DNA of 53,902 bases from JBCCGE01 sp039029455. Lineage in GTDB: Bacteria; Pseudomonadota; Gammaproteobacteria; Arenicellales; Poriferihabitantaceae. Of the stretch, positions 45,134-53,271 are shown in pieces. Every line of letters begins with the position of its first letter. The stretch's first letter is position 1. The notes under the pieces are model-generated. The model had not been told where the DNA came from and made no database searches. It saw only the letters and a program-made list of their open reading frames with translations. The stretch spans positions 1 through 53,902 of the forward strand of contig JBCCGE010000012.1 of the NCBI GenBank assembly GCA_039029455.1, given 5' to 3'. Both the position numbers and the translations under genes were made by a program.

Positions 45134-46386
45134 CAGCGATCAATCTCCCCGAAGACAATGTCCTGAGTACCGATTATGGCCACCATATCTGCCAGCATAT
45201 GTCCCTCTGACATTTCATTAAGTGCCGCAAGGTGGGCGAATCCCGGCGCTCGTATTTTTACCCGATACGGTTTATTGGCGCCGTCTGAAACGAGATAAAT
45301 ACCGAACTCCCCCTTCGGATGCTCTATTGCACTGTATGCTTCGCCGGCGGGCACACAGTATCCTTCTGTAAAGAGTTTGAAGTGGTGAATGAGCGACTCC
45401 ATATCACCTTTCATATTTTCGCGGGACGGTGGTGCCAGTTTGTGGTCATCCAGCATCACCGGACCCGGATTTTCCCGCAACCATTTCACGCATTGCCTGA
45501 TGATGCGATTTGACTGCCGCATTTCCTCGACGCGAACCAGATAACGGTCGTAGCAATCTCCGTTGGTACCGACAGGAATGTCGAATTCCATTCGATTGTA
45601 GACCTCATAGGGCTGTTTTTTGCGCAAGTCCCACTCGATCCCGGATCCTCGAAGCATGGCGCCGGTAAACCCAAGTGATTTGGCCCGCTCGGGAGAGACG
45701 ATACCGATGTCCACCGTGCGCTGTTTCCAGATACGATTGTCGCTCAGCAGTGTTTCGTACTCGTCCACATAGCCTGGAAACCGCTCGGTGAACGACTCGA
45801 TAAAATCGAGCATGCTGCCTTCACGATCCTGATTTCGTGCCTTGGTCTCCGCATCCGAGTGCCGCTGGGTTGGTGCATACTTTGGCATCTCATTGGGCAG
45901 ATCACGATACACACCGCCGGGCCGGTAGTACGTGGCATGCATGCGCGCACCGCTGACGGCTTCGTAGCAATCCATCAAATCCTCTCGTTCCCGGAAACAG
46001 TAGAGAAATACTGTCATCGCGCCGACATCGAGAGCATGCGCACCCAGCCACAGGCAGTGATTGAGGATTCTTGTTATTTCGTCAAACATCACACGGATGT
46101 ACTGAGCTCTCAGCGGGGGCACAACGCCTAACAACTTCTCAATTGCCATCACATAAGCATGCTCGTTGCACATCATGGATACATAGTCGAGACGATCCAT
46201 ATAGCCAATGCTCTGATTAAACGGCTTTGACTCAGCAAGTTTTTCAGTGCCTCGATGCAACAGACCGATATGCGGATCGCAGCGCTCAATGACCTCTCCA
46301 TCCATCTCCATGATGACCCGGAGCACACCGTGTGCAGCCGGGTGCTGCGGTCCAAAATTCATTGTGTAGTTTCGAATTTCAGCCAT
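45133..46386 (-). CDS. nuoD: NADH-quinone oxidoreductase subunit D
   Basis: This 417-residue 49-kDa-type subunit helps form the quinone site with NuoB. It has NFGPQHPAAHGVLR at the start, HIGLLHRGTEKLAE, YYRPGGVYRDLP and the terminus GTQDIVFGEIDR. It is a separate protein, unlike the NuoCD fusion of enterobacteria, and it shares one base with each neighbour (nuoC and nuoE). Confidence 0.97.
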   Translation of the reverse strand: MAEIRNYTMNFGPQHPAAHGVLRVIMEMDGEVIERCDPHIGLLHRGTEKLAESKPFNQSIGYMDRLDYVSMMCNEHAYVMAIEKLLGVVPPLRAQYIRVMFDEITRILNHCLWLGAHALDVGAMTVFLYCFREREDLMDCYEAVSGARMHATYYRPGGVYRDLPNEMPKYAPTQRHSDAETKARNQDREGSMLDFIESFTERFPGYVDEYETLLSDNRIWKQRTVDIGIVSPERAKSLGFTGAMLRGSGIEWDLRKKQPYEVYNRMEFDIPVGTNGDCYDRYLVRVEEMRQSNRIIRQCVKWLRENPGPVMLDDHKLAPPSRENMKGDMESLIHHFKLFTEGYCVPAGEAYSAIEHPKGEFGIYLVSDGANKPYRVKIRAPGFAHLAALNEMSEGHMLADMVAIIGTQDIVFGEIDR

Positions 46387-47021
46387 CAGGAGGCGCTCTC
46401 CTCTGTCTTTTCATCTGCGCTGGATCGAAACACATCTTTGCGAATGGTCCGCGGCACCAGCACTCTGGGTTCCACGGTCACTGGTTTGTAAACCACCCGC
46501 TTCTGGGCCTCGTCGTAATGCATTTCAACATCACCCGAAAGAGGGAAGTCCTTGCGGAAAGGGTGCCCTATGAATCCGTAATCCGTTAGCAAACGTCGCA
46601 AATCCGGATGACCGTTGAATATGATGCCGTAGAGGTCAAAGGCTTCACGTTCAAACCAGTCCGCGCCAGCCCATACGTCTCTGACCGAATCCAGACTCAT
46701 CGACGCATCATCAACAGGCGCGCGGAGTCGAATTCGGACATTGTGATCGAGAGACATGAGGTGATACACCACCGCGTACCGCGACCCTGTCCACGATTCA
46801 CCGCCCTCAGCGCCATAGCTTGAGTAGTCCATTCCGCAGAGATCAATCAGCTGATCAAAGCGGGTCTCGTTGTGATCTCGCAGGATGGTGCAGATTTCGA
46901 CGATACGATCAGTCTGAATTTCCAGAGTGAGTTCGTTAAGGTCGATATGGCTGTTTCGCAATGCCGAGCCCAAAAGCGAGACAGCTGTTTGTTGAAGTGT
47001 CTGCAGTTTGGGACGGGCCAT
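46386..47021 (-). CDS. nuoC: NADH-quinone oxidoreductase subunit C
   Basis: This 211-residue 30-kDa-type subunit has the signature ADWFEREAFDLYGIIFNGHPDLRRLLTDYGF and the C-terminal PLSGDVEMHYD region. The last 30 residues are a variable, charged tail. It starts six bases after nuoB and shares one base with nuoD. Confidence 0.96.
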   Translation of the reverse strand: MARPKLQTLQQTAVSLLGSALRNSHIDLNELTLEIQTDRIVEICTILRDHNETRFDQLIDLCGMDYSSYGAEGGESWTGSRYAVVYHLMSLDHNVRIRLRAPVDDASMSLDSVRDVWAGADWFEREAFDLYGIIFNGHPDLRRLLTDYGFIGHPFRKDFPLSGDVEMHYDEAQKRVVYKPVTVEPRVLVPRTIRKDVFRSSADEKTEESAS

Positions 47022-47027
47022 GACGAA

Positions 47028-47537
47028 TTAGTTCTCGGCGGCTACTGCGATTGTGTCCGCAGGTCTGGCGATTGTGTTTGTGCGTCTGATCTTTTTCTGC
47101 AGTTGCAGGATACCGTAGATCAGGGCCTCCGCCGTTGGTGGGCAGCCCGGTACATAGACATCCACCGGTACGATACGATCGCATCCGCGCACGACCGAAT
47201 ACGAGTAATGGTAGTAACCGCCGCCGTTGGCGCAGGAACCCATGGAGATCACCCACTTGGGATCGGCCATCTGGTCGTAAACCTTGCGCAGCGCCGGGGC
47301 CATCTTATTGGTCAGTGTACCTGCGACGATCATAACGTCAGACTGACGCGGGCTTGGGCGAAACAGTATACCGAACCGGTCGAGATCGTAACGAGCTGCG
47401 CCAGCCTGCATCATTTCCACCGCGCAGCACGCCAGACCAAACGTCATCGGCCACATCGAGCCCGTGCGTGCCCAATTAATCAGATCATCGAGTTTCGCGG
47501 TGGCGAAACCCTCCTGCAAAGTCCCCTCAAGGGCCAT
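47028..47537 (-). CDS. nuoB: NADH-quinone oxidoreductase subunit B
   Basis: This 169-residue subunit holds terminal cluster N2, the direct electron donor to quinone. Cys ligands are the adjacent pair in FGLACCAVEMM, one in MGSCANGGG and one in PGCPPTAEALIYG. Length is normal for the family. It follows nuoA by 33 bases. Confidence 0.97.
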   Translation of the reverse strand: MALEGTLQEGFATAKLDDLINWARTGSMWPMTFGLACCAVEMMQAGAARYDLDRFGILFRPSPRQSDVMIVAGTLTNKMAPALRKVYDQMADPKWVISMGSCANGGGYYHYSYSVVRGCDRIVPVDVYVPGCPPTAEALIYGILQLQKKIRRTNTIARPADTIAVAAEN

Positions 47538-47570
47538 CTCAATCTCCTGGTTTTCAGACTTGGGGTGGGA

Positions 47571-47927
47571 TTACTCCCACTCAAGTGCGCCTTTTTTCCA
47601 CTCGTAAATAAAACCCACGACCAAAACGCCTAAAAACAGCATCATGGCCCAGAAACCAAAAATGCCGATGTCATCAAGCACGATGGCCCAGGGGAAAAGA
47701 AACGCAATTTCAAGATCAAAAATAATGAACAGGATCGCTACCAGGTAGTAGCGAACGTCAAATTTCATCCGCGAATCTTCGAATGCCTCAAACCCGCATT
47801 CGTATGGCGATAATTTTTCGTCTTCAGGGTTGGAGGGCGCCAGCACTTTGCCAGCGCTTATGGCGGCTGCTCCCACACCGAGACCGATCATCAAAAAGAG
47901 CAGGATCGGCAGGTAGTTGGCGAGCAA
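47571..47927 (-). CDS. nuoA: NADH-quinone oxidoreductase subunit A
   Basis: This 118-residue three-helix membrane subunit is the first gene of the operon. It has the matrix-loop signature LSPYECGFEAFEDSRMKFDVRYYLVAILFIIFDLEIAFLFPW with the reactive loop Cys and acidic helix residues (motif at about residues 40-80). Upstream lie two Fur-type boxes, so the whole nuo operon may be iron-regulated. Confidence 0.97.
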   Translation of the reverse strand: MLANYLPILLFLMIGLGVGAAAISAGKVLAPSNPEDEKLSPYECGFEAFEDSRMKFDVRYYLVAILFIIFDLEIAFLFPWAIVLDDIGIFGFWAMMLFLGVLVVGFIYEWKKGALEWE

Positions 47928-48086
47928 AAGTAGTTTCTCCGGAAGATTGGGGCGTGGTCTGTTGAGCGCGAATTAGCGCCAAACATGGACCGTTATCCGA
48001 ATGAACAGTGTATTTCCGGGTATGACCTCAGTCAAGAATTCTTCGCTAAAAAACGAAAAAAATCTATAAAATTCATAGTCTTACAT

Positions 48087-48123
48087 GCTAATGATTCTCA
48101 TGAGTATAATGATTCTCATTAAC
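48087..48123. promoter_or_regulatory. Two adjacent Fur-type boxes upstream of nuoA
   Basis: On the minus strand, 48123-48105 matches the Fur consensus GATAATGATAATCATTATC at 16 of 19 bases, and 48105-48087 matches at 14 of 19. Both contain AATGAGAATCATTA-type or ATGAGAATCATTA cores, repeated 18 bases apart. They lie 160-196 bases upstream of the nuoA start, with TATACT on the minus strand inside as a possible -10. The gene on the other side ends, not starts, here, so nuo is the only evident target. Confidence 0.7.
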
Positions 48124-48140
48124 TTTTATTATGCGCCCCC

Positions 48141-48169
48141 AAAAAAAAGCGCACCGCTATGCGGTGCGC
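48141..48169 (-). terminator. Intrinsic terminator after the DUF533-like gene
   Basis: On the minus strand the perfect stem GCGCACCGC/GCGGTGCGC with a three-base loop runs into eight T residues, 25 bases after the stop of the glycine-rich gene. It separates that gene from the nuo promoter region. Confidence 0.95.
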
Positions 48170-48193
48170 GATCTGATACTGATTTTATTGATG

Positions 48194-49033
48194 TCAGGAG
48201 TACAGAACAGGAGCGCCGAGTTGCTGATGGATTTGGTTGGCGGTCTGGGGGTCGATCCGAAGGTTTTGAGCAAGTTCGTGCAGATACTTTGCTTCCTGAT
48301 TGGTATCGAGATCGATGCCCATCAGCGACATGGCATAGACCTGATTTGCCATTCCCGATGGAACGCTCCGCGCGAAACCGGCAACGTCCAGAGGTTGACG
48401 CAATTCATTGTTCACAAAATCAATTTCATCCTGTGTGACGTGACCGAGTTTGCCAATGATGTTTTGCTGTTCAGATTCGTCGACGCGACCGTCAGACTTC
48501 GCTGCATTGACCATGGCGCGAATCATCAGCGTCGCCTGATCGCATGCCTCGTTGTGTGCTATTCCGGGGGAATGCTCCTCGAACGATGGGACCTGCGAAC
48601 CGTCCTGTGCCGATTTTTGTGCCTGACCGAACTGATTGAGTGCCGCACCGATCAGGCTGCCAAGATCGGCACCACCACCCTGATTGCCTCCCAGCACGCC
48701 GCCCAGCAGGTCTTCAAGTCCACCACCTTGTGGCGCACTTTTCTGACCACCGCCCAGCATCCCGCCGAGAACGCTGCCCAGTCCTCCACCGGAGGATTGA
48801 TTGCCACCGCCCAGAACACTGCCCAGGATATCGCTCATGGGGTTGCTGCCTCCGGACTGCTGTTGCTGGCCGGCCAGCACACCTCCCAGTAAATCAGACA
48901 AGCCGCCCCCTGAACTCTGACTGCCACCTTTCATTGCAGCGCCAAGTACAGATTTCAGTATGTTCGCGCCAGAGCCCTGCGACACGCCGCCCCCGCCCAG
49001 TAGGGCACCCAGTATTTTTACCGTATCTACCAT
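48194..49033 (-). CDS. Glycine-rich DUF533/TerB-like protein
   Basis: This 279-residue protein has two parts. Residues about 1-135 consist of glycine-rich repeats of the type SSGGGL-x-x-[VL]LGG-x-L-x-G (copies near 40, 75 and 105) with Gln- and Ser-rich linkers. Residues about 155-279 form a helical DUF533/TerB-type domain: ATLMIRAMVNAAKSDGRVDESEQQNI, then YAMSLMGIDLDTNQEAKYLHEL. Members (YebE-like) are membrane-associated or cytosolic proteins of unknown role; TerB relatives have been linked to metal or stress response. No signal peptide. It is divergent from the Tat-type exported protein across a region holding a CRP site. Confidence 0.88.
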   Translation of the reverse strand: MVDTVKILGALLGGGGVSQGSGANILKSVLGAAMKGGSQSSGGGLSDLLGGVLAGQQQQSGGSNPMSDILGSVLGGGNQSSGGGLGSVLGGMLGGGQKSAPQGGGLEDLLGGVLGGNQGGGADLGSLIGAALNQFGQAQKSAQDGSQVPSFEEHSPGIAHNEACDQATLMIRAMVNAAKSDGRVDESEQQNIIGKLGHVTQDEIDFVNNELRQPLDVAGFARSVPSGMANQVYAMSLMGIDLDTNQEAKYLHELAQNLRIDPQTANQIHQQLGAPVLYS

Positions 49034-49168
49034 TGAAATTCTCTTTAAAGTTAATAAGTTACGTAAAACTCAGTCTAACACAAACCGAAACAAGACGACC
49101 GTGAGCGGAGTTTTTGCACCACAGACGACAACGGGCTCGAGGGTTTTGTGCTGATGGTTAAGCGAAAC

Positions 49169-49184
49169 TGTGACGAAGGTCACA
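49169..49184. promoter_or_regulatory. Perfect CRP consensus site
   Basis: TGTGA-CGAAGG-TCACA has both CRP half-sites perfect, in a longer CTGTGAC-N4-GTCACAG palindrome. On the + strand TATGAT at 49206-49211 would place the start of transcription near 49218, so the site centre (49176.5) is at -41.5, the classical class II activator position. It lies between the divergent starts of the DUF533-like gene and the exported protein at 49300. Confidence 0.75.
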
Positions 49185-49205
49185 GTAATCTGGTGTTTAT
49201 TTTCT

Positions 49206-49211
49206 GTATGA
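49206..49211 (+). promoter_or_regulatory. Candidate -10 element for the exported protein gene
   Basis: TATGAT matches five of six bases of the -10 consensus and stands 22 bases downstream of the last CRP-site base. The -35 region is covered by the CRP site, as expected for activator-dependent promoters. The 5' leader would be about 82 bases. Confidence 0.5.
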
Positions 49212-49299
49212 TCGCGACTCCACCGCTTGTGTCGAGGTGCGCAGCCGGTGATTCAAAGCATTTTCAGAAAGTTAACATTCCAGATAATAGAGCACTAAA

Positions 49300-50055
49300 A
49301 TGAATGAGAGATTAAAACAGTCCGACACGGACTCAGAAACAGGCCAGCCGGCCGCAGACAAAGCGCGTCACGATCGGCGTGCCGCGTTAAAGTCAACAAT
49401 GTTGGGCGGTGCTGCAGTGACCGGCGCTGCATGGGTTACGCCCGTGATCAATACCGTTATTCTGCCTGCGCACGCACAGACGACGGACAGTGGAGGTGAG
49501 CCCGGTGGAGGAACCGATCCGATCCTCGGCCCCTACTTTGGCGATGTCAGCGAGCTCCTGCTGACGGTTAATGAGGACCCCGCCAGTTCCGCCAACAGCA
49601 CCGATTCGCTGCTGGCAAAGGCGATAAATACCATCGTGCCCAATGCGCATGCAGGTAGTGACAGCAATCTTCTCTGCGTCGAGATGACCTCCGACACAAC
49701 TTACAATGCGACTTTGGCGTATCCCTATAATCTCAGTATGGACGACGGCTGGGTCGTGGAGCAAAACGAGATAAAACTGTTGCAGATTGGATCCGGCTAC
49801 GCTTATTTCAGGGCCAGCGGGACTATCGGAACACCTTCATTTCTCGAGCCGGACTGCCCGAATTTTAAAGGCTATCCGCTGAATGTCACGATGCCTACTG
49901 TAAATGACGTCACGATAACAATATTCATGGCGAGCACCACGATTCCGGCAACTGCCTGTCGATTGCCTGAGGCGAGTTGCCCGACTTTGTACAACCCCTG
50001 TGTAGAACAGGTAGAACCCAAGCAGGATGTTGTGACCGACATCTGCACAATTTAA
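49300..50055 (+). CDS. Tat-type exported protein of unknown function
   Basis: This 251-residue protein has a charged 25-residue n-region, a twin-arginine-like motif RRAALK (26-31), a hydrophobic core and the cleavage site PAHA-Q (about 59/60). This is a layout I associate with marine gammaproteobacterial proteins whose leader ends in PAHAQT; export by Tat is inferred. The mature part has six Cys, mostly near the end (CRLPEASC, CVEQ, CTI), suggesting disulfides, and strand-like segments. The signal-end motif INTVILPAHAQ (50-60) recurs as INTIVPNAHAG (109-119). A perfect CRP site with class II spacing precedes it. I recognise no enzymatic motif. Confidence 0.7.
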   Translation: MNERLKQSDTDSETGQPAADKARHDRRAALKSTMLGGAAVTGAAWVTPVINTVILPAHAQTTDSGGEPGGGTDPILGPYFGDVSELLLTVNEDPASSANSTDSLLAKAINTIVPNAHAGSDSNLLCVEMTSDTTYNATLAYPYNLSMDDGWVVEQNEIKLLQIGSGYAYFRASGTIGTPSFLEPDCPNFKGYPLNVTMPTVNDVTITIFMASTTIPATACRLPEASCPTLYNPCVEQVEPKQDVVTDICTI

Positions 50056-50098
50056 ATTCTGCCGGGGTCTGAGACCTCAGTTTATGCCCATTGATCGT

Positions 50099-50126
50099 CT
50101 GCCTGCCATCGATAGATAGCAGGCAG
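50099..50126. terminator. Hairpin between two convergent genes, possible terminator
   Basis: CTGCCTGC pairs with GCAGGCAG across a 12-base loop in the 182-base gap between the exported protein gene and the convergent sulfhydrylase gene. No strong T-tract follows on either strand, so termination is uncertain. Confidence 0.4.
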
Positions 50127-50237
50127 CGCGGTCTTTCATTGGTGTAATTCCATTGAATAATCGATGAAATTCGATGGTCCCAGCGCTGTCTGCTTCCTGT
50201 CACACCTCAATGGAACAAAATGTTGGGTCTGAAGCTT

Positions 50238-51518
50238 CTAGTCCCGAAGCGCCTGGTCAATGTCCCACAGAATATCGTCGATTGATTCGATGCCAATGGA
50301 CAGGCGAATCATGTCCGGAGTGACGCCGGCTTTAAGCTGATCTTCCTCTGAGAGCTGTCGATGAGTGGTGGATGCCGGGTGAATCATCAGCGTCTTGGCA
50401 TCGCCAATATTCGCCAGATGGCTCATGAAATTAGCGCTTTCGATGAAGCGCTGACCGGCCTCGAGCCCGCCCTTGACGCCAAATGTAAGTACAGATCCGC
50501 TGCCGTTCGACAAGTATTTCTCTGCCAGACTGAAATAGGGATTGTCCGGGTCTCCAGCATACTTAACCCACGTTACTTTGGGATGACTTTTGAGGTGCTC
50601 GACGACGGCCCGAGTGTTGGATACGTGTCGGTCCATTCGCACCGGCAGCGTCTCAAGACCCTGAAGCATCATGAAAGAATTGAACGGACTGATCACCGGA
50701 CCCAGAGTGCGCAGGGTTTCACATCGAATTTTCATTGTGAACGCGAAGTCGCCGAACGTCTCAAAAAAGCGCACGCCGTGATACCCCTCAGAGGGATCGG
50801 TCATATCCGGATGCTTGCCGTTGTCCCACCGAAAATGACCTGATTCGACCACCACGCCGCCCATCGAGGTGCCGTGCCCGCAAATGAATTTGGTTGCCGA
50901 GTGCACAACAATGTCGGCGCCGTATTCGATTGGACGACACAGGTAGGGGGAGGCCATAGTGTTATCGACCACCAACGGCACTCCGGCGTCGTGCGCTATA
51001 TCGGCGATAGCACTGATGTCCAGAACATTATTGTTCGGATTTCCGATGGTCTCGCCGTAGAGTGCTTTGGTTTTTTCTGTGATTGCCCGCCGGAAGTTTT
51101 CGGGATCATCCGGATCAACGAAAACTGTCTTGATGCCCATTCGTTTGAACGTCACTGCGAATTGCGAAACCGTCCCCCCGTACAACGTGCTGGCCGATAC
51201 GAGTTCATCACCTTCTTTTAAGATGGTCAGAAGGGCTGCCATCTGTGCGGCCATACCGGTACTTGTTGCGACCGCCGCTCGTCCCCCTTCGAGGGCTGCC
51301 ATGCGCTCTTCGAACTGTGCGGTAGTCGGGTTGGTCAGACGGGTATACACATTTCCGAATGTCTGCAGATTGAACAGTGACGCAGCGTGATCGGCATCGT
51401 CAAATACATAGGACGCCGTCTGGTATATCGGAGTTGCTCTGGATCCTGTTGCGGGGTCGGGTTGCTGACCCGCGTGAAGGCAGAGTGTTTCGAATCCGTA
51501 TTCGTGATCTTTTGCCAT
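50238..51518 (-). CDS. metY: O-acetylhomoserine sulfhydrylase (O-acetylhomoserine aminocarboxypropyltransferase)
   Basis: This 426-residue PLP enzyme makes homocysteine (or methionine, with methanethiol) from O-acetylhomoserine and sulfide in the cytoplasm. It shows the family opening FETLCLHAGQQPDPATGSRATPIYQT, the long insertion typical of MetY compared with MetB/MetC, and the PLP-binding Lys210 in HSATKFICGHG. The terminus LRLSIGIESIDDILWDIDQAL is also characteristic. It follows the CoA-binding protein gene by 11 bases, so the two form an operon. Confidence 0.95.
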   Translation of the reverse strand: MAKDHEYGFETLCLHAGQQPDPATGSRATPIYQTASYVFDDADHAASLFNLQTFGNVYTRLTNPTTAQFEERMAALEGGRAAVATSTGMAAQMAALLTILKEGDELVSASTLYGGTVSQFAVTFKRMGIKTVFVDPDDPENFRRAITEKTKALYGETIGNPNNNVLDISAIADIAHDAGVPLVVDNTMASPYLCRPIEYGADIVVHSATKFICGHGTSMGGVVVESGHFRWDNGKHPDMTDPSEGYHGVRFFETFGDFAFTMKIRCETLRTLGPVISPFNSFMMLQGLETLPVRMDRHVSNTRAVVEHLKSHPKVTWVKYAGDPDNPYFSLAEKYLSNGSGSVLTFGVKGGLEAGQRFIESANFMSHLANIGDAKTLMIHPASTTHRQLSEEDQLKAGVTPDMIRLSIGIESIDDILWDIDQALRD

Positions 51519-51529
51519 TTGCAGTACCC

Positions 51530-52000
51530 TCAGTTGGCAATATGCCGTGATCGAGTTGCGCTGATCACTTTCGTATTCACACCAATGAATCCCAGACCGC
51601 CGAACAACCTGGCGTGTTCGATTTTCACACAGCGGTCCATCACAACTTCCAGACCTGCGTTTGACGCTATTTTTTCAGCTTCTTCGCTGACAATCCCGAG
51701 CTGCATCCAGAACACACGGGCGCCGATATCCGCAGCCTGTTGTGCATACCCCGGCGCCGTCTCCGCGCGCTGGAACAGATCGACGATATCAACCGACTCT
51801 GGAATATCGGCAAGCGAGGGGTAACATGTCTCACCCATAATCTCGTCATAGTTTGGATTCACCGGGATAACGCGGTATCCGTGCTCCTGCATGTATTTTG
51901 CGGCGAAAAAGCTGGGTCGATGCCATTTTGCTGACAAACCGACAACGGCAATCGTGCGGTTTTCCTGCAGGATACGTCGCAGAACAGGGATTGTAGCCAT
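51530..52000 (-). CDS. CoA-binding (YccU-like) protein
   Basis: This 156-residue single-domain Rossmann protein belongs to the CoA_binding family (YccU-like). It has TIAVVGLSAKWHRPSFFAAKYM at the nucleotide loop and GYRVIPVNPNYDEIMGE, and ends with VVMDRCVKIEHARL, all typical. No catalytic role is established for the family; a link to CoA or acyl-CoA sensing is assumed. It is often found beside sulfhydrylase or acetyl-CoA genes. Starts 11 bases upstream of metY. Confidence 0.9.
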   Translation of the reverse strand: MATIPVLRRILQENRTIAVVGLSAKWHRPSFFAAKYMQEHGYRVIPVNPNYDEIMGETCYPSLADIPESVDIVDLFQRAETAPGYAQQAADIGARVFWMQLGIVSEEAEKIASNAGLEVVMDRCVKIEHARLFGGLGFIGVNTKVISATRSRHIAN

Positions 52001-52114
52001 TGGTTTATGTAATCGCTAAAACACCCTATGTTAACTGAGAATGTGATCGGCAATCGATGTGTCGCGGTAAATTTTCACACGGCCGTATGGTCGATGGTCT
52101 AAAGCCTGATCAAT

Positions 52115-52219
52115 ATGTCGATAAGTGCTTGGTTAATAAAATTTCAGTCTGAAAAAATTCTGCCTTTTGTTTTGATGCTGGCCGCGTTTGGGTCGGCAAT
52201 GCTGCTGATTTGTAATTGA
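52115..52219 (+). CDS. Possible 34-residue single-pass membrane protein
   Basis: Within the 312-base gap between the CoA-binding gene and ppa, an ATG opens a frame with a charged start (KFQSEK) followed by a hydrophobic helix ILPFVLMLAAFGSAMLLI and a stop at 52219. It has the shape of a small membrane protein but no strong ribosome site, and could be chance. The rest of the gap shows nothing else definite. Confidence 0.3.
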   Translation: MSISAWLIKFQSEKILPFVLMLAAFGSAMLLICN

Positions 52220-52312
52220 GTGGAGATATAAGCAGGGACACGGAATCAAATATCTCTCAGTCTATAGGTGGGTGCCATCGTACAATAGAGATTTAGTCAC
52301 AAAAAATATCTC

Positions 52313-52843
52313 ATGTATTTTGATTCGGTGGGTCCCGGGACCAATGTTCCTGAAGATATCAATGTAGTGGTCGAGATTCCCCAAAATGGGGATCCGGTCA
52401 AATACGAAGTCGACAAGGAGACCGGCGCTATTTTTGTCGATCGATTTCTGGGGACGCCCATGCGATATCCCTGCAACTACGGATACATCCCACAGACACT
52501 GAGTGGAGATCAAGACCCGGCAGATGTTTTGGTAGTGTCGCCGCTGCCGCTGATACCCGGCTCAGTTGTCAGAAGCAGACCCGTCGGCATCCTGCAGATG
52601 GAGGATGACGGCGGCGATGATGCCAAAATTCTTGCAGTGCCCATCGATAAGCTGACGCGGCGTTATCGCAACGTGCGCAGCTTTCGTGATCTACCCGAAG
52701 AACATATCGATCGAATCGCGCATTTTTTTCAACATTACAAAGACCTCGAACCCGGAAAGTGGGTGAAAGTCATCGGCTGGGGAGGTGTCGATGCCGCGCG
52801 CAACGAGATTCTGGAGAGCGTAAAGCGATACGAAGATCAGTAA
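52313..52843 (+). CDS. ppa: Inorganic pyrophosphatase, family I
   Basis: This 176-residue cytoplasmic enzyme hydrolyses pyrophosphate to phosphate, pulling biosynthesis forward. Conserved features are EIPQNGDPVKYEVDKETG, RYPCNYGYIPQT, the metal-binding D-Q-D-P-A-D-V segment and HFFQHYKDLEPGKWVKV. Size fits the hexameric bacterial form (175 residues in E. coli). No obvious terminator follows. Confidence 0.96.
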   Translation: MYFDSVGPGTNVPEDINVVVEIPQNGDPVKYEVDKETGAIFVDRFLGTPMRYPCNYGYIPQTLSGDQDPADVLVVSPLPLIPGSVVRSRPVGILQMEDDGGDDAKILAVPIDKLTRRYRNVRSFRDLPEEHIDRIAHFFQHYKDLEPGKWVKVIGWGGVDAARNEILESVKRYEDQ

Positions 52844-52856
52844 ACATTTGATTTTA

Positions 52857-52870
52857 TTGATCTAGATCAC
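52857..52870. promoter_or_regulatory. Possible FNR/Anr-type site
   Basis: TTGAT-CTAG-ATCAC matches the FNR consensus TTGAT-N4-ATCAA at nine of ten half-site bases. It lies 118 bases upstream of the small glycine-rich gene and just after ppa. Short motifs like this occur by chance, so it is only a candidate. Confidence 0.3.
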
Positions 52871-52987
52871 GCATTCCGGAATCCGGATCTTCATTCAGCT
52901 TAGGTTGTAATTTATCCCGGTATCATTGCCGCCACTGCAGTGAGGTGCTGCGGAAAAACCAAATTACTTATTCTGAGGACCATTTCG

Positions 52988-53254
52988 ATGGAAGCTTTAT
53001 TACCTGTCATTATTAATCTCGTAAGTGGCGCCGTTGGCGGAAACGTTGCGGGAGGATTGTTGAAAAATTTGAGTCTTGGGACCGTTGGTAACAGCGTTGC
53101 CGGTGTCGTCGGCGGTGGACTGGGCGGACAGATTCTGTCAATGCTGGGAGGCGGTGGCCTCGAGGGCATTGTCGGCAGCCTTGCATCTGGTGGTGTAGGT
53201 GGTGGCGCACTGATGGTCGTGATTGGTTTGATCAAAAAGATGATGGCCAAATAA
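52988..53254 (+). CDS. Small glycine-rich hydrophobic protein
   Basis: The ATG at 52988 gives an 88-residue protein that begins MEALLPVIINLVSGAVGGN and is nearly all Gly, Ala, Val, Leu and Ser, with GGGLGGQIL and GGGGLEGIVG stretches and a C-terminal membrane-like helix ALMVVIGLIKKMMAK. It resembles conserved small proteins of unknown role seen in several marine proteobacteria; membrane association is inferred. The frame runs on 16 codons upstream but without conservation. A strong terminator follows. Confidence 0.75.
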   Translation: MEALLPVIINLVSGAVGGNVAGGLLKNLSLGTVGNSVAGVVGGGLGGQILSMLGGGGLEGIVGSLASGGVGGGALMVVIGLIKKMMAK

Positions 53255-53271
53255 GGTTGACCTGCGCTCTG

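Noticed and set aside
46872..47633. 253-codon + strand frame across nuoC-nuoA
   Set aside because: It is antisense to three well-conserved nuo genes and has no recognisable protein features.
48131..48892. 253-codon + strand frame opposite the glycine-rich gene
   Set aside because: It runs through the terminator hairpin and is a shadow of the GC-biased repeats.
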